From assembly GCA_019911805.1 (NCBI GenBank), contig JAIOJV010000077.1, positions 186,001-250,000 of the forward strand: a stretch of 64,000 nucleotides of DNA, given 5' to 3'. The DNA comes from Gammaproteobacteria bacterium (GTDB taxonomy: Bacteria; Pseudomonadota; Gammaproteobacteria; Thiohalobacterales; Thiohalobacteraceae). Shown in pieces: positions 42,880-51,694 of this stretch. The notes under the pieces are model-generated. The model was not told where the DNA came from. It saw only the letters and a program-made list of their open reading frames with translations, and did no database searches. The translations under genes and the position numbers were made by a program. The first letter of the stretch is position 1. Every line of letters begins with the position of its first letter.

Positions 42880-44143
42880 GTCCACCGGTGGGTGGCGCCG
42901 CCGGGTCGGGCTGCAGGCGCACCAGTGGCGCGGTCACGATGCGCAGCTCGGCGTGGGCGGCCCGCAGCGCGGCCTCGGCTGCACGCGCGTCGGGTGCACG
43001 CGCGTAGATGTGGCCGAAATAACTGCTGCCTTCGGGCAGCGGTATCAGCTCGTACCCCTCGCGCAGATTGAGGGTCACGTCTTCGATATGCGGCACGCGC
43101 TGCGCCGCCAGCAGGCCCTCGACCCGGCGCAGGATCCCCGCACGCGGGATCGGGATCATCAACACCCCCGCCCCGCCGCTGGCGGGCTCCAGCACCGGGT
43201 CGCGGCCGAGGGCCTGTTCCAGCACCAGCTCTTCCAGTCCGCGGCCGGTGCTCAGGCGCAGCAGGCGCGCGCACTCCCCGCCGATGGTGCGGGCGGCGAC
43301 CTCCAGGATCCAGGCCTCGCCCGCATGGACCCGCAGTTCCGCATGGATCGGGCCCTCACGCAGGCCATAGGCGGTGCAGGCCGCGGCGACCCGTTCCGCG
43401 ACCCGCGCCTGCAGCGCGGGGGTCAGCCGTGACGGGGTGATGTAATAAGTCTCTTCGAAATATGGCCCCTCCAGCGGATCGGGCTTGTCGAACAGGGCCA
43501 GTACCCGCAGCCGCCCGTGACTGAGCAGGCCCTCGAGCGCGACCTCGAAGCCGGGCAGGTAGGCCTCGATGAGGGCGTGGTCGCGTTCCTCGGGATCGGT
43601 CAGCTCGGCGGTGATCGCCCGCAGCCGGACCGCGGCGCGCCCCAGTGCGGCCGGGTCGTCGGCGCGGATTACGCCGCGGCTGGCGGACATCGACAGCGGC
43701 TTGATGACGCAGGGGTAGGCCAGTCCGTGGATTTGCGGTGCGAGGGGTGCGGTCAGATCGATGCGGCGGTGGGCCGGCACGGGCAGCCCGGCCGCCGCCA
43801 GGCAGGCGCGGGCCAGATCCTTGCGCCGGGTCAGGCGCGCGGACGCCGGCGCATTGTGCGCCAGCCCCAAAGCGGCCGCGACCCGTGCGGCCAGTTCCAC
43901 GGTCGCATCGTCGCTGGCCACCACCCCCGCCAGGTTGCCGTCGACGGCCGCGAGCAGGCGCGCCAGGGCGGCATCCGGCTGGGTGAGGTCCACGTGGATG
44001 CCCGCGGCGATGGCACCCACCAGCGAGTAGCGCCCCTCGGAGGCGAGCAGCAGTTCGATGTCCAGACGTGCCGCCGCCTCCAGGAAGGGGGCGATGCGGT
44101 AACTGAGGTGCGGGGCGAGCAGCAGGACGCGCGGGCGGGGCAT
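42869..44143 (-). CDS. ATP-grasp domain protein, partner of the CCAEP radical SAM protein
   Basis: 424 residues from ATG 44141-44143 (MPRPRVLLLAPHLSYR); a longer frame to 44389 runs inside the radical SAM gene. ATP-grasp features: TRRKDLARACLAAAGLPVP linker, YPCVIKPLSMSASRGVI with the ATP Lys, EAYLPGFEVALEGLL, and GEAWILEVAARTIGGECARLL with the metal-binding Glu and Asn-like position. Such enzymes ligate a carboxylate to an amine or thiol through an acyl phosphate. It starts 10 bp after the radical SAM gene, so both act together; the substrate is unknown. Confidence 0.85.
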   Translation of the reverse strand: MPRPRVLLLAPHLSYRIAPFLEAAARLDIELLLASEGRYSLVGAIAAGIHVDLTQPDAALARLLAAVDGNLAGVVASDDATVELAARVAAALGLAHNAPASARLTRRKDLARACLAAAGLPVPAHRRIDLTAPLAPQIHGLAYPCVIKPLSMSASRGVIRADDPAALGRAAVRLRAITAELTDPEERDHALIEAYLPGFEVALEGLLSHGRLRVLALFDKPDPLEGPYFEETYYITPSRLTPALQARVAERVAAACTAYGLREGPIHAELRVHAGEAWILEVAARTIGGECARLLRLSTGRGLEELVLEQALGRDPVLEPASGGAGVLMIPIPRAGILRRVEGLLAAQRVPHIEDVTLNLREGYELIPLPEGSSYFGHIYARAPDARAAEAALRAAHAELRIVTAPLVRLQPDPAAPPTGGLRG

Positions 44144-44153
44144 GGCTCCGGGG

Positions 44154-45593
44154 TCAGAATCCCTGCAGCTGCTGGTCGGTGGGTTCGGCACAGCAATACC
44201 AGGGCTCGGACATGGCGGCGATGGGGTGGCCCAGGTCCGCGGGCAGTGCCGGCGGCGTCCGGTCCAGTGCCGCGTGTGCCAGCCCCCAGATGCCGGTGAA
44301 GGTCTCGCGGCGGCTGAGGCCCTGCTTATCGGCGTCCGCCACCCAGCGCTGCACCTGTTGCTGCAGCGCATCGACGCGGGCATCGGCATGCACCCAGCGG
44401 TGGCCGAGCATCACCGGGTCGAACTCCGCCAGCAGGGCGCGGAAACCCTCCAGCTCCAGCAGGTAGGAGCCGTCCGGGACCAGCAGCCGGATGCTGAGTT
44501 GTATCGGCGGCACGCTCTCCACCAGGCGCAGGGTGATCAGCTGCTGCAGCAGCTCGACGTAACCCTCCAGCCGGGTCCAGGGGGTGAAGGGCATGAAGGT
44601 CGGGGCCAGGTCGATCCCCGCCGCACGCACCGCCTCGACCGCGCGGACGAAGTCGGCGCGGGTGTGGCCCTTGTCGAGGTAGCCGAGCACCTGGTCGTCG
44701 ATCGATTCGACCGCCGAGGTGATGAACAGGCAGCCGGCCTGTTGCAATTCCGGCAGCAGGTCGAGCTGGGCGAGGATATGCTCGATCTTCACGGTGGCGT
44801 CGAAGGTCACGGTGGGGAATTCCGCGTGCAGCGCCTGGACCAGGCGCCGCGCGTGGGTCGGTCCGTTGAAGAAATCCGGGTCACCGAAGGAGATGTGGGT
44901 GGCGCCCGCGGCGACCTGCTGGCGGATATCGGCGATGACCACGTCCACCGGCACCGCGCGGAACTGTCCGCGGTAGACGGGCACCACCGGACAGTGGCGG
45001 CACAGATGCTTGCAGCCGCGGCTGCCCTCGGCGAAGCCGACGCGCCGGGTCTGACCGTCGGGCAGGGTCAGGTGCGCATAGCCCGCCAGTGGCGGCAGGG
45101 CAGTGCGATCGGGCACGACGAAGCGCACCTTGGCCTCGACCACGCCCGGATCCACGCCGCTCAGGCGCTGCGCCAGCGCCAGCAGCTCGTTCTCCACTTC
45201 GCCGCCAAAGATCGCCGCGAAGCCGAGTTCGCGCAACCGCGGGGCGTTCATGGGGGCGTAAAGGCCGTAGGCGCACAGCTGGGCCGCAGGGGCCAGCTCG
45301 CGGATGCGCGGCAGCGCCTCCAGCGCGATGCGGGTCGCGGTGTGCATGCCGAGATAGATCGCGACCAGGCCGGCACCGGCGAGCGCGGTGGGGCTCAAGC
45401 GCTGTTGAGACAGATCCAGGCAGGCGACCTCGAAACCCGCCTGCCGCAGGATGGCGGTGGGCTCGGCCAGCGCGAACGGCTGGCGGCCGAGCTCATAGGG
45501 ACTGATGAGCACGATCTTGAACCCCGACACCCCGGCGTGCGGGGGTGCCGGGGGATCGCTGCGGGTCGGGTCGGTCCGGGGGGCGGTGGACAT
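44154..45593 (-). CDS. CCAEP-tail radical SAM protein with N-terminal cobalamin-binding-like domain
   Basis: 479 residues. Residues 25-150 form a B12-binding-like Rossmann domain (FKIVLISPYELG start). The radical SAM cluster motif is GSRGCKHLCRHCP, Cys194, Cys198 and Cys201, followed by ISFGDPDFFNG. The extreme C-terminus is WYCCAEPTDQQLQGF, with C467-C468-A-E-P. This CCAEP tail is the cysteine form of the CUAEP tail found in related selenoproteins, and defines a distinct radical SAM family of unknown reaction. Operon with yggX (26 bp upstream) and the ATP-grasp gene (10 bp downstream). Confidence 0.88.
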   Translation of the reverse strand: MSTAPRTDPTRSDPPAPPHAGVSGFKIVLISPYELGRQPFALAEPTAILRQAGFEVACLDLSQQRLSPTALAGAGLVAIYLGMHTATRIALEALPRIRELAPAAQLCAYGLYAPMNAPRLRELGFAAIFGGEVENELLALAQRLSGVDPGVVEAKVRFVVPDRTALPPLAGYAHLTLPDGQTRRVGFAEGSRGCKHLCRHCPVVPVYRGQFRAVPVDVVIADIRQQVAAGATHISFGDPDFFNGPTHARRLVQALHAEFPTVTFDATVKIEHILAQLDLLPELQQAGCLFITSAVESIDDQVLGYLDKGHTRADFVRAVEAVRAAGIDLAPTFMPFTPWTRLEGYVELLQQLITLRLVESVPPIQLSIRLLVPDGSYLLELEGFRALLAEFDPVMLGHRWVHADARVDALQQQVQRWVADADKQGLSRRETFTGIWGLAHAALDRTPPALPADLGHPIAAMSEPWYCCAEPTDQQLQGF

Positions 45594-45619
45594 GGTTTGG
45601 CGGCGAGGTGTCCGGCCGG

Positions 45620-45898
45620 CTACTTCTTTGCGCCCGGCGGCACGTAGCCGGGCGGCAGGGCCGAACCCTCTCCGAAGAAGTATTTCTCCATCTCCTGTTC
45701 CAGGAACTCACGCGCCTTGGGGTCGACCGGGCTCAGCCGGTTCTCGTTGATCAGCATCGTCTGATGGCCCATCCACATCTTCCAGGCCTCCTTGGACACG
45801 TTCTCGTAGATGCGCTTGCCCAGTTCCCCAGGGTAGGGCGCGCGGTCCAGTCCTTCCGCCTCCCGGCTCAGCTTCACGCATTGCACCATGCGACTCAT
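45620..45898 (-). CDS. yggX: Probable Fe(2+)-trafficking protein YggX
   Basis: 92 residues matching YggX along its length: [24 protein letters not shown] with the conserved Cys7, [28 protein letters not shown] and a C-terminal [11 protein letters not shown]. YggX protects Fe-S clusters from oxidative damage and may move iron. In many gammaproteobacteria it neighbours mutY; here it heads the radical SAM/ATP-grasp operon, which suits support of the [4Fe-4S] radical enzyme, although that link is inference. Confidence 0.95.
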   Translation of the reverse strand: MSRMVQCVKLSREAEGLDRAPYPGELGKRIYENVSKEAWKMWMGHQTMLINENRLSPVDPKAREFLEQEMEKYFFGEGSALPPGYVPPGAKK

Positions 45899-46148
45899 TT
45901 GATTTCGCCTCCGCGGCGGCTACCGATCCAATTTCTCTATATAACAGAATACCGCAGGCCACGGCAAAAGGACCGATGATCCATGCGGCTTTATCCGGCC
46001 CCTGGCGGAGGTGCCGCGCACTGCTGCTGAGCGATGCTGCAGCTGCGACGCAATGGTGGATGCCGATGACGATACGTACGCCGTGGCCGACCGGCACGGT
46101 TATCTATATCATCGGGCGACTTTACTTCATCACAAGGAGCGACTGGGT

Positions 46149-46538
46149 ATGACGCATTGGAAGGCAATGATGCGGCGCGGGGCGCTGATCCTGGCGGCGG
46201 TGTTCGGTTTCATGAGCGTGGCGGTGCCGGTGGCGCAGGCCGGTATGATCTCGGTCGAGCAGCATGCGGCGACCGGGGCCGAGGCCGCCGCGCAGGACAA
46301 GGTGCAGGCATTTCTGGCGCGCGCGGAGGTCGAGGCGCAGCTGATCAGCCTCGGCGTCGATCCGCAGCTGGCGCGCGAGCGGGCCGCGGCCCTCAGCGGC
46401 GCGGAGCTGGCGCAGGCGGCCGATCTGGCCGACCGGCCGGCCGGCGCGGGCGTGGTCGGCGCGCTGGCATTCATCTTCGTGCTGTTGTTGATCACCGACA
46501 TCATCGGATTGACCAACGTCTTCACCTTCGTGAGGTAG
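46149..46538 (+). CDS. PA2779 family protein
   Basis: 129 residues from ATG 46149 with CAAGGAGCG upstream; a frame from 46011 is longer without support. Sec-type N-terminal hydrophobic segment ending PVAQAGMIS, a central helical part (VQAFLARAEVEAQLISLGVDP), then a C-terminal membrane helix and end ALAFIFVLLLITDIIGLTNVFTFVR. The N-terminal AGMIS and C-terminal TNVFxFV are the family hallmarks. Function unknown. The PA2778-type peptidase gene starts 2 bp after the stop, so both are one unit. Confidence 0.88.
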   Translation: MTHWKAMMRRGALILAAVFGFMSVAVPVAQAGMISVEQHAATGAEAAAQDKVQAFLARAEVEAQLISLGVDPQLARERAAALSGAELAQAADLADRPAGAGVVGALAFIFVLLLITDIIGLTNVFTFVR

Positions 46539-46540
46539 GG

Positions 46541-47482
46541 ATGCCGCAGGGGGTGGGGGCGCGGCTCGGGCTGCTGGCAGCGGTGCTGCTGCTGTCGGCC
46601 TGCGCGAGCGGGCCGCCGCTCACCCTGCCTGCCGGTGCGCCGGCGATCGAACTCACCGAGGTGCCGTTCTTCCCGCAGGAGGACTATCACTGCGGTCCGG
46701 CGGCCCTGGCCGAGGTACTGCAGTGGACGGGTGTGGACGTCACGCCCGCGGCGCTGGCGCCGCGGCTGATGATCCCGGCGCGCTACGGCACGCTGCAGAT
46801 CGAACTGGTGGCCCAGACGCGCGCCCTGGGGCGCGTGCCCTACCAGGTCCCCGGAGATCTGGGCGCCGTATACCAGGAGCTGGCCGCCGGCCACCCGGTG
46901 CTGATCCTGCAGAACCTCGCCCTCGACTGGTCGCCAATGTGGCACTACGCGGTGGTGGTCGGGCTCGACCCCGCGCGGCGGGAGGTGATCCTGCGCTCGG
47001 GGCGCGAGCAGCGGCGTGTGGTCGATGCGACGGTGTTCGAGAACACCTGGGCGCGGGCGGACAAGTGGGCGATGGTCGCGCTACCACCCGCAGCGCTGCC
47101 GGTCACGGTCGAGCCCGCACAGGTCCGGCAGGCGGCGATTGCGTTGGAGCAGCTGCAGCACTGGCCCATGGCCGAGGCGGTGTACCACAGCGCGGCCCGA
47201 CGCTGGCCTGATCAGGCGATATTCCAGCTCGGTTATGCGAACGCCCGCTATGCACAGGGTGCGTACGCGGAGGCCGAGGCCGCCTACCGCGTGCTCATTG
47301 CCGCGTTCCCGCAGGACCCGGCGGCGTACAACAATCTGGCCTGGCTGCTGGCCCGGCAGCAACGCTGGGACGAGGCGGAGGCGTTGATCGACCAGGGCTT
47401 GATCCATGCCGGCCCGCTGCGCGACGAACTGGAGCACACGCAGCGTCAGATTCGCTGTGGGCGGGCCGGCACCTGCCGGTGA
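46541..47482 (+). CDS. PA2778 family cysteine peptidase (C39-like) with TPR tail, lipoprotein
   Basis: 313 residues from ATG 46541; an upstream frame from 46157 runs inside the PA2779 gene. A lipoprotein signal ends LLLSACASG. Residues 40-190 are a C39-like papain-fold domain with the catalytic Cys in YHCGPAAL and His in MWHYAVVVG. The C-terminal third has tetratricopeptide helices (AIALEQLQHWPMAEAVYHSA, AAYNNLAWLLARQQRWDEA). It is always coupled with PA2779-type proteins, which may be its substrates; this is inference. Confidence 0.9.
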   Translation: MPQGVGARLGLLAAVLLLSACASGPPLTLPAGAPAIELTEVPFFPQEDYHCGPAALAEVLQWTGVDVTPAALAPRLMIPARYGTLQIELVAQTRALGRVPYQVPGDLGAVYQELAAGHPVLILQNLALDWSPMWHYAVVVGLDPARREVILRSGREQRRVVDATVFENTWARADKWAMVALPPAALPVTVEPAQVRQAAIALEQLQHWPMAEAVYHSAARRWPDQAIFQLGYANARYAQGAYAEAEAAYRVLIAAFPQDPAAYNNLAWLLARQQRWDEAEALIDQGLIHAGPLRDELEHTQRQIRCGRAGTCR

Positions 47483-47549
47483 CAGGAGGTGTTCTCACCG
47501 GATGTCGTGAGAGCGGCTCAGGGTATGTCGCGGCATCTGCAGGCCGGAT

Positions 47550-47579
47550 GGCCACGGCAGCACACGGAAAGACACGGAG
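47550..47579. repeat. Single end of the MITE-like repeat, copy D
   Basis: GGCCACGGCAGCACACGGAA with a following GACACGGAG unit matches the left end of copies A, B, C and E with one change. I see no inverted partner in the next 300 bp, so this is a solo or decayed end. Confidence 0.65.
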
Positions 47580-47643
47580 CTGAAAACCCGCCACAGCGCC
47601 CGCTTCCATGCCACTTCGATAGAAAATGCCGCTTGCAGGATCG

Positions 47644-47692
47644 CGTACGCCGGATGTCTCAGGCCCTTCGAGGCCCGGCCATCCGGCGTACG
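47644..47692. terminator. Hairpin between convergent PA2778 and PA2779-type genes
   Basis: CGTACGCCGGATG (47644-47656) and CATCCGGCGTACG (47680-47692) are perfect inverted 13-mers with a 23-nt loop that itself contains CCTCGAA-type pairing. It lies between two convergent genes and could stop transcripts from both sides, but has no T run; a REP-type element is the alternative. Confidence 0.45.
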
Positions 47693-47714
47693 GCGAGGTG
47701 CTGCGGAGACGTAC

Positions 47715-48134
47715 TCAGCGGGCGGTCTTCTTCACGAACGGGAACACGTTGGTGAAGCCGAGGATATCGGTGAGCAGCAGCACCACGAAGATGAACACCA
47801 GCGCGCCGATGAAACTGTCGCCGCCGGCGGGCAGGGTGTCGAGCCGCTGGCTGATGGCGGCGACCTCCTGGTCCGTGAGGCCATCCACGCGCGCCTGGGC
47901 CGCGGCGGGGTCGACGCCCAGTGTGCTCAGGCGCTCGCGTACGTCGTCGCGTTGCAGGAAGGTCTGCACCTGCTGGCGCTGCACATCCGCTCCACCGGTG
48001 CCGGCGGTCTGCTCGACATAGTCGGGCGTGGAGATCATGCCGGCCTGGGCCATCGGCGTGTACAGCGAGACGAGACCGAAGGCGCCGAGGACGAAGGGGG
48101 CGATACGGCGGCAGGTCGTACGCAACATGTTCAT
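47715..48134 (-). CDS. PA2779 family protein, second copy
   Basis: 139 residues from ATG 48132-48134 (ATG 48128 is possible). Signal-like N-terminus ending MAQAGMIS, helical middle (VQTFLQRDDVRERLSTLGVDP) and membrane end ALVFIFVVLLLTDILGFTNVFPFVKKTAR. It is a clear paralogue of the protein at 46149-46538, on the opposite strand beyond the PA2778 peptidase gene. Function unknown. Confidence 0.88.
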   Translation of the reverse strand: MNMLRTTCRRIAPFVLGAFGLVSLYTPMAQAGMISTPDYVEQTAGTGGADVQRQQVQTFLQRDDVRERLSTLGVDPAAAQARVDGLTDQEVAAISQRLDTLPAGGDSFIGALVFIFVVLLLTDILGFTNVFPFVKKTAR

Positions 48135-48226
48135 GAGGTCGGTCTCCAGTTGAAAGCGCGGATTATAACCGCTTCGAGGGTGTATAGAAGGGGTCCGCAG
48201 CGGCATGTGAACGGCGTCACACTTGC

Positions 48227-49516
48227 TCAGCGGGCGGCCTCCGCCGCCCGCAGGGACACCCGCCGATACTCACCGCCCAGCCGCAGCAGGGCATACATCC
48301 ACACCAGGCAGGTGATCAGCACCAGCCAGCCGAGCTCCCGGGCCGACACGCTCCAGGGCAGCCATTGGGTCAGCAGCAGGATCAGCAGCGAGCCCAACAC
48401 CTTGAACATCCGATAGCCGAACATGTCGATCCAGGCCTTGGCCTTGAAGATCAGCACGGGATCGATGGGGATGTAGAGCAGCTCCTTGGACGCGCGGTTG
48501 ATGGAATACGACAACCCGCGGTCGGCGATCTTCAGGGCGCTGCCGGCGAACAGCGTCGCGCTCGACATGAAATACAGGCTGCCGGCCATGACCGACAGCG
48601 GTTGCACGAACAACCCGCCCAGTGCACCCAGCCAGCGGTGGATCAGCGGTGTGATCAACAGGTTGATGCCGATCGCGACCACGCTCAGGACGCTGAACAC
48701 CTCCGCGAGGTACACCGTGCGTGCCTCGCGTGCCGCGATGTGTGTCTCCACCATCTTCATGAACTGAAATTCGACCAGTGGTTCCACCACCTGCGCCAGC
48801 AGCAGGATCACCGCGATCAGGAACAGATAGCGGTGCCTTGCGATGAAGTGCCATTGGCCGTGGTCCACCGCGTCATGATCCGTGACACCCGGATGTTCGA
48901 CATACAACCCGAGGCGCCCCATCAGCAGGCTGAGCAGCATCAGCAACGCGATGATGCCGGCCGCGATCGGCAGCAGATCGAAGGTATCCAACCCGAAGCC
49001 ACGCACCCAGGTGGCCGACAGCGCGCCCCCGGCCACACCGCCGACCAGGCCGCCGGTGGCGATCAGCCCGTACCAGCGTTTGCCGCGGTCGGTGCTGTAG
49101 ATGGTATTGGTCAAACTCCAGAACTGTTCGACCAGGATCACGCTCAACATGTCGACGAAGACGTAAAACGTGAACGGCAGCACAAATGCGCTGTGCCGCA
49201 ACGTCGGGTAGAAGCCGATAAGACAGACGATGATGAGCGCGCAGGTGGCCAGCACGACGTTCAGGCGCGAGTGCCGTTCGATCAGCCGCTGATACACGCT
49301 GATGATCAGGCCCAGGCCGACCGCGGTCGCGATCCACACATACGGCAGCCGGTCGCTGCCCAGCGCGGTCACGAAGATCGAGCGGCTTGCGGGCTTGAGG
49401 TGATACAGCGCCGTGATGATGAGGAAGAAATTTGTGAACAGCAGCACGGCTTGCACGGGGCGGCCGTTGTGAAATGTTGGCATGACGTTTGCGATCCAGC
49501 GGTATTCGGTTACCAT
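48227..49516 (-). CDS. TLC (ATP/ADP translocase) family transporter, Npt1/Npt2-like
   Basis: 429 residues with about eleven or twelve membrane helices. The start, FTNFFLIITALYHLKPASRSIFVTALGS, and the middle, LVEQFWSLTNTIYSTDRGKRWYGLIATGGLVGG, resemble the nucleotide-transporter family of Rickettsia and Chlamydia and its less-studied relatives in free-living bacteria. An MFS protein of another kind is the main alternative. No intracellular-parasite traits are seen in the window, so true ATP/ADP exchange is doubtful. It is divergent from a serine hydrolase gene 29 bp away, sharing a short promoter region. Confidence 0.7.
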   Translation of the reverse strand: MVTEYRWIANVMPTFHNGRPVQAVLLFTNFFLIITALYHLKPASRSIFVTALGSDRLPYVWIATAVGLGLIISVYQRLIERHSRLNVVLATCALIIVCLIGFYPTLRHSAFVLPFTFYVFVDMLSVILVEQFWSLTNTIYSTDRGKRWYGLIATGGLVGGVAGGALSATWVRGFGLDTFDLLPIAAGIIALLMLLSLLMGRLGLYVEHPGVTDHDAVDHGQWHFIARHRYLFLIAVILLLAQVVEPLVEFQFMKMVETHIAAREARTVYLAEVFSVLSVVAIGINLLITPLIHRWLGALGGLFVQPLSVMAGSLYFMSSATLFAGSALKIADRGLSYSINRASKELLYIPIDPVLIFKAKAWIDMFGYRMFKVLGSLLILLLTQWLPWSVSARELGWLVLITCLVWMYALLRLGGEYRRVSLRAAEAAR

Positions 49517-49545
49517 GAGCCCTGCAAGCCAGGGGGGGAGGTCGC

Positions 49546-50511
49546 ATGTTGCGACGCATAGCAGTGTTGGGACTCTTGCTTGGGCTGGTGATTCCGCTTC
49601 AAGTTGTTAACGCAGAAGAATATTTCCCTCAACTTCGGGATGTCCAGGATGCCGCCCTCCAGCACCAGCTGGAACAGCGCATCAAACGCCTGAATCTTGA
49701 CGGGCCGGTGAAGCGGGGTCAACTGGCCATCGCGCTCGTCGATGTCACCGATCCACAACACCCCAGTCTGGCCCATGTCAATGGCGACAGCATGGTGTAC
49801 GCCGCCAGCCTGCCGAAGATCGCGATCCTGCTGGCCGCATTCGAACGTGTCCACGAGGGGAAGCTCACGTTGGACGACGAACTGCGCGGACTGATGACCG
49901 CCATGATTCGCCACTCCTCCAACACCGCGGCCACCGAACTGATCCACCGCGTCGGGCGTAACTATATCAACAACGTCCTCAGCTCACCGAAATACCACCT
50001 CTATGATGCGCGCTACAACGGCGGCCTGTGGGTCGGCAAGGAATACGCACAGGGCGTGGCCTACCGCCGCGACCCGCTGCACAACCTGTCACACGGCGCG
50101 ACCGCGTTCCAGGTGGCCCGCTTCTACTATCTGCTCGAGACCGGTCAGCTGGTCACGCCGGCCCTGTCGAGGGAGATGAAGGCCATCCTCGGCTCGCCCG
50201 GCATCAACCACAAGTTCGTGAAGGGCCTCACCGCGAACTTCCCGGATGTGCAGATCTACCGCAAGTCGGGGACGTGGCGCGATTGGCATGCCGACAGCGC
50301 CATCGTCGAGCACGCCGGCCGTACCTACATCGCCGTGGCGCTGGCCGAGAGCCCCAAGGGCGGCGAGTGGATGTCCAACCTGATCTGTGAGCTGGACGGC
50401 ATCATTCTGCAGCAGCCGCTGCGGACCGCAAACCTTGCAGCAGCGCGTGCAGCCGGGTCGCCAGCGTCTGATGCTCCACGGCGGAGTTCCGCTTCAGAAC
50501 GTTTGATGTGA
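49546..50511 (+). CDS. Exported class A beta-lactamase-like serine hydrolase
   Basis: 321 residues. Signal peptide (about 1-23), active-site Ser88-x-x-Lys91 in YAASLPKIA, SSN at 124-126 in IRHSSNTAA, and KSG in IYRKSGTWRDW replacing KTG. These are the penicillin-recognising enzyme motifs. The class includes beta-lactamases and peptidoglycan or ester hydrolases; the exact substrate is not evident. The C-terminal 35 residues lie over the 3' end of the opposite gene (50402-50511) and look like an extension beyond the normal fold. Confidence 0.8.
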   Translation: MLRRIAVLGLLLGLVIPLQVVNAEEYFPQLRDVQDAALQHQLEQRIKRLNLDGPVKRGQLAIALVDVTDPQHPSLAHVNGDSMVYAASLPKIAILLAAFERVHEGKLTLDDELRGLMTAMIRHSSNTAATELIHRVGRNYINNVLSSPKYHLYDARYNGGLWVGKEYAQGVAYRRDPLHNLSHGATAFQVARFYYLLETGQLVTPALSREMKAILGSPGINHKFVKGLTANFPDVQIYRKSGTWRDWHADSAIVEHAGRTYIAVALAESPKGGEWMSNLICELDGIILQQPLRTANLAAARAAGSPASDAPRRSSASERLM

Positions 50512-51694
50512 TCGCGACCATATAGAACAGCCGCGGCTCGCCGGCCGGCGATTCCACGACGGCCACCGAGTTCATCAGGTTATCGACGTTGCCCTGATAC
50601 TGCTTGCAGACGAAGCCCTCCTCCGGCTCGCAGCGGTACAGCGAGCCGGATTTGAAATACACCGCCGCATCCCGCAATACCGGCGCCGACGCATAGCGGA
50701 TGCGCGTCTGTGTCATATACAGCAGCCGTTTGATCTCCAGGCTCGACCACGGATCCACCAGCCGGCCCTGTTCCATGCGCAGCAGATAACGGATCAGCGC
50801 GTGGGTGGTCGATACGCTGTTGGTGCCGGGCGCGCGCTGCTTGCCCTGACGGGTGAAGAAGCTGCCCTGGCGCAGGTCTTCCGGGTCCAGTCCGTTGCGC
50901 ATCACCGCCGACTTCATGGTGTCGACCCACAGGTCGCCCAGGTCCTTGCGCGGCGTCTGTTCCAGAAAGGCCTGTGTCTGCTCGGGTGTGGCCGGATAAT
51001 CCGCCCCGAAGTGTCGCAGCAACAGGACCTGCTGCATGACCGTGCTGGCCGCCGCGTTGGAACTCGCCGACATCATCCAGTCGAGATAGCTCCACAGGTT
51101 CGCGGTGTCGCCCTCGCGCAGCGGGCGTCGCCGCATGCGGTTCTCCTCAGGGCGCCAGAAGGGCACGACATGATGGTCGGTGCGGATGAAGGCGTCCGCC
51201 GTCACCAGACTGTCTTTCAGCACGTGCCTGCGGGCCGCGAGATCGTCCGGGTAGATGTCCGCCAGCGTCTGCAGCAGCGCCAGCCCCACCATCAGCTTGC
51301 CGACACTGCCCGGATTGCGGCGGGTGTCGCCGTTGTGTTCGGCATACAACGGCGCAGCCGGATCGCTCAGGTCCAGCACGCTGATGCTGTAGCGCGGCGC
51401 ATCGGCGCCGAGCAGGCGCACGATCCGGCGCGTGAGCTCGGCATCGGCCGCCGGGATCTCCAGATCGGCCTGGTCCTGCAGCCGCAGCCGGATCTGCGCC
51501 GCCGGCAGCTGCGCACCCGGTGGCAACCGGTTGCCCGGCACCACCCCCTGCTGCACCAGACGATAGCCCTCCAACCGCGCGATGCCGGTCTCCTCAAAGG
51601 CATCGATGGGATAGGCGCAGACCGTTCCGACGCAGAGCGACAGCACGCCGCCGAGCAGGAGGCAGGTGGTCGGAAAATGTGCTCGTGATGGCAT
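50402..51694 (-). CDS. Exported beta-lactamase-like serine hydrolase, second type
   Basis: 430 residues. Signal peptide ends near GTVCAYP; Ser130-x-x-Lys133 in RNPGSVGKLM, an SSN in MMSASSNAAAS and KSGS in VYFKSGSLY. It is longer than and only distantly similar to the hydrolase it converges with, having an N-terminal extension and an insertion. The last 110 bp overlap the other gene tail to tail. Likely a periplasmic hydrolase of the penicillin-binding protein/beta-lactamase fold; antibiotic resistance is not implied. Confidence 0.8.
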   Translation of the reverse strand: MPSRAHFPTTCLLLGGVLSLCVGTVCAYPIDAFEETGIARLEGYRLVQQGVVPGNRLPPGAQLPAAQIRLRLQDQADLEIPAADAELTRRIVRLLGADAPRYSISVLDLSDPAAPLYAEHNGDTRRNPGSVGKLMVGLALLQTLADIYPDDLAARRHVLKDSLVTADAFIRTDHHVVPFWRPEENRMRRRPLREGDTANLWSYLDWMMSASSNAAASTVMQQVLLLRHFGADYPATPEQTQAFLEQTPRKDLGDLWVDTMKSAVMRNGLDPEDLRQGSFFTRQGKQRAPGTNSVSTTHALIRYLLRMEQGRLVDPWSSLEIKRLLYMTQTRIRYASAPVLRDAAVYFKSGSLYRCEPEEGFVCKQYQGNVDNLMNSVAVVESPAGEPRLFYMVAITSNVLKRNSAVEHQTLATRLHALLQGLRSAAAAAE

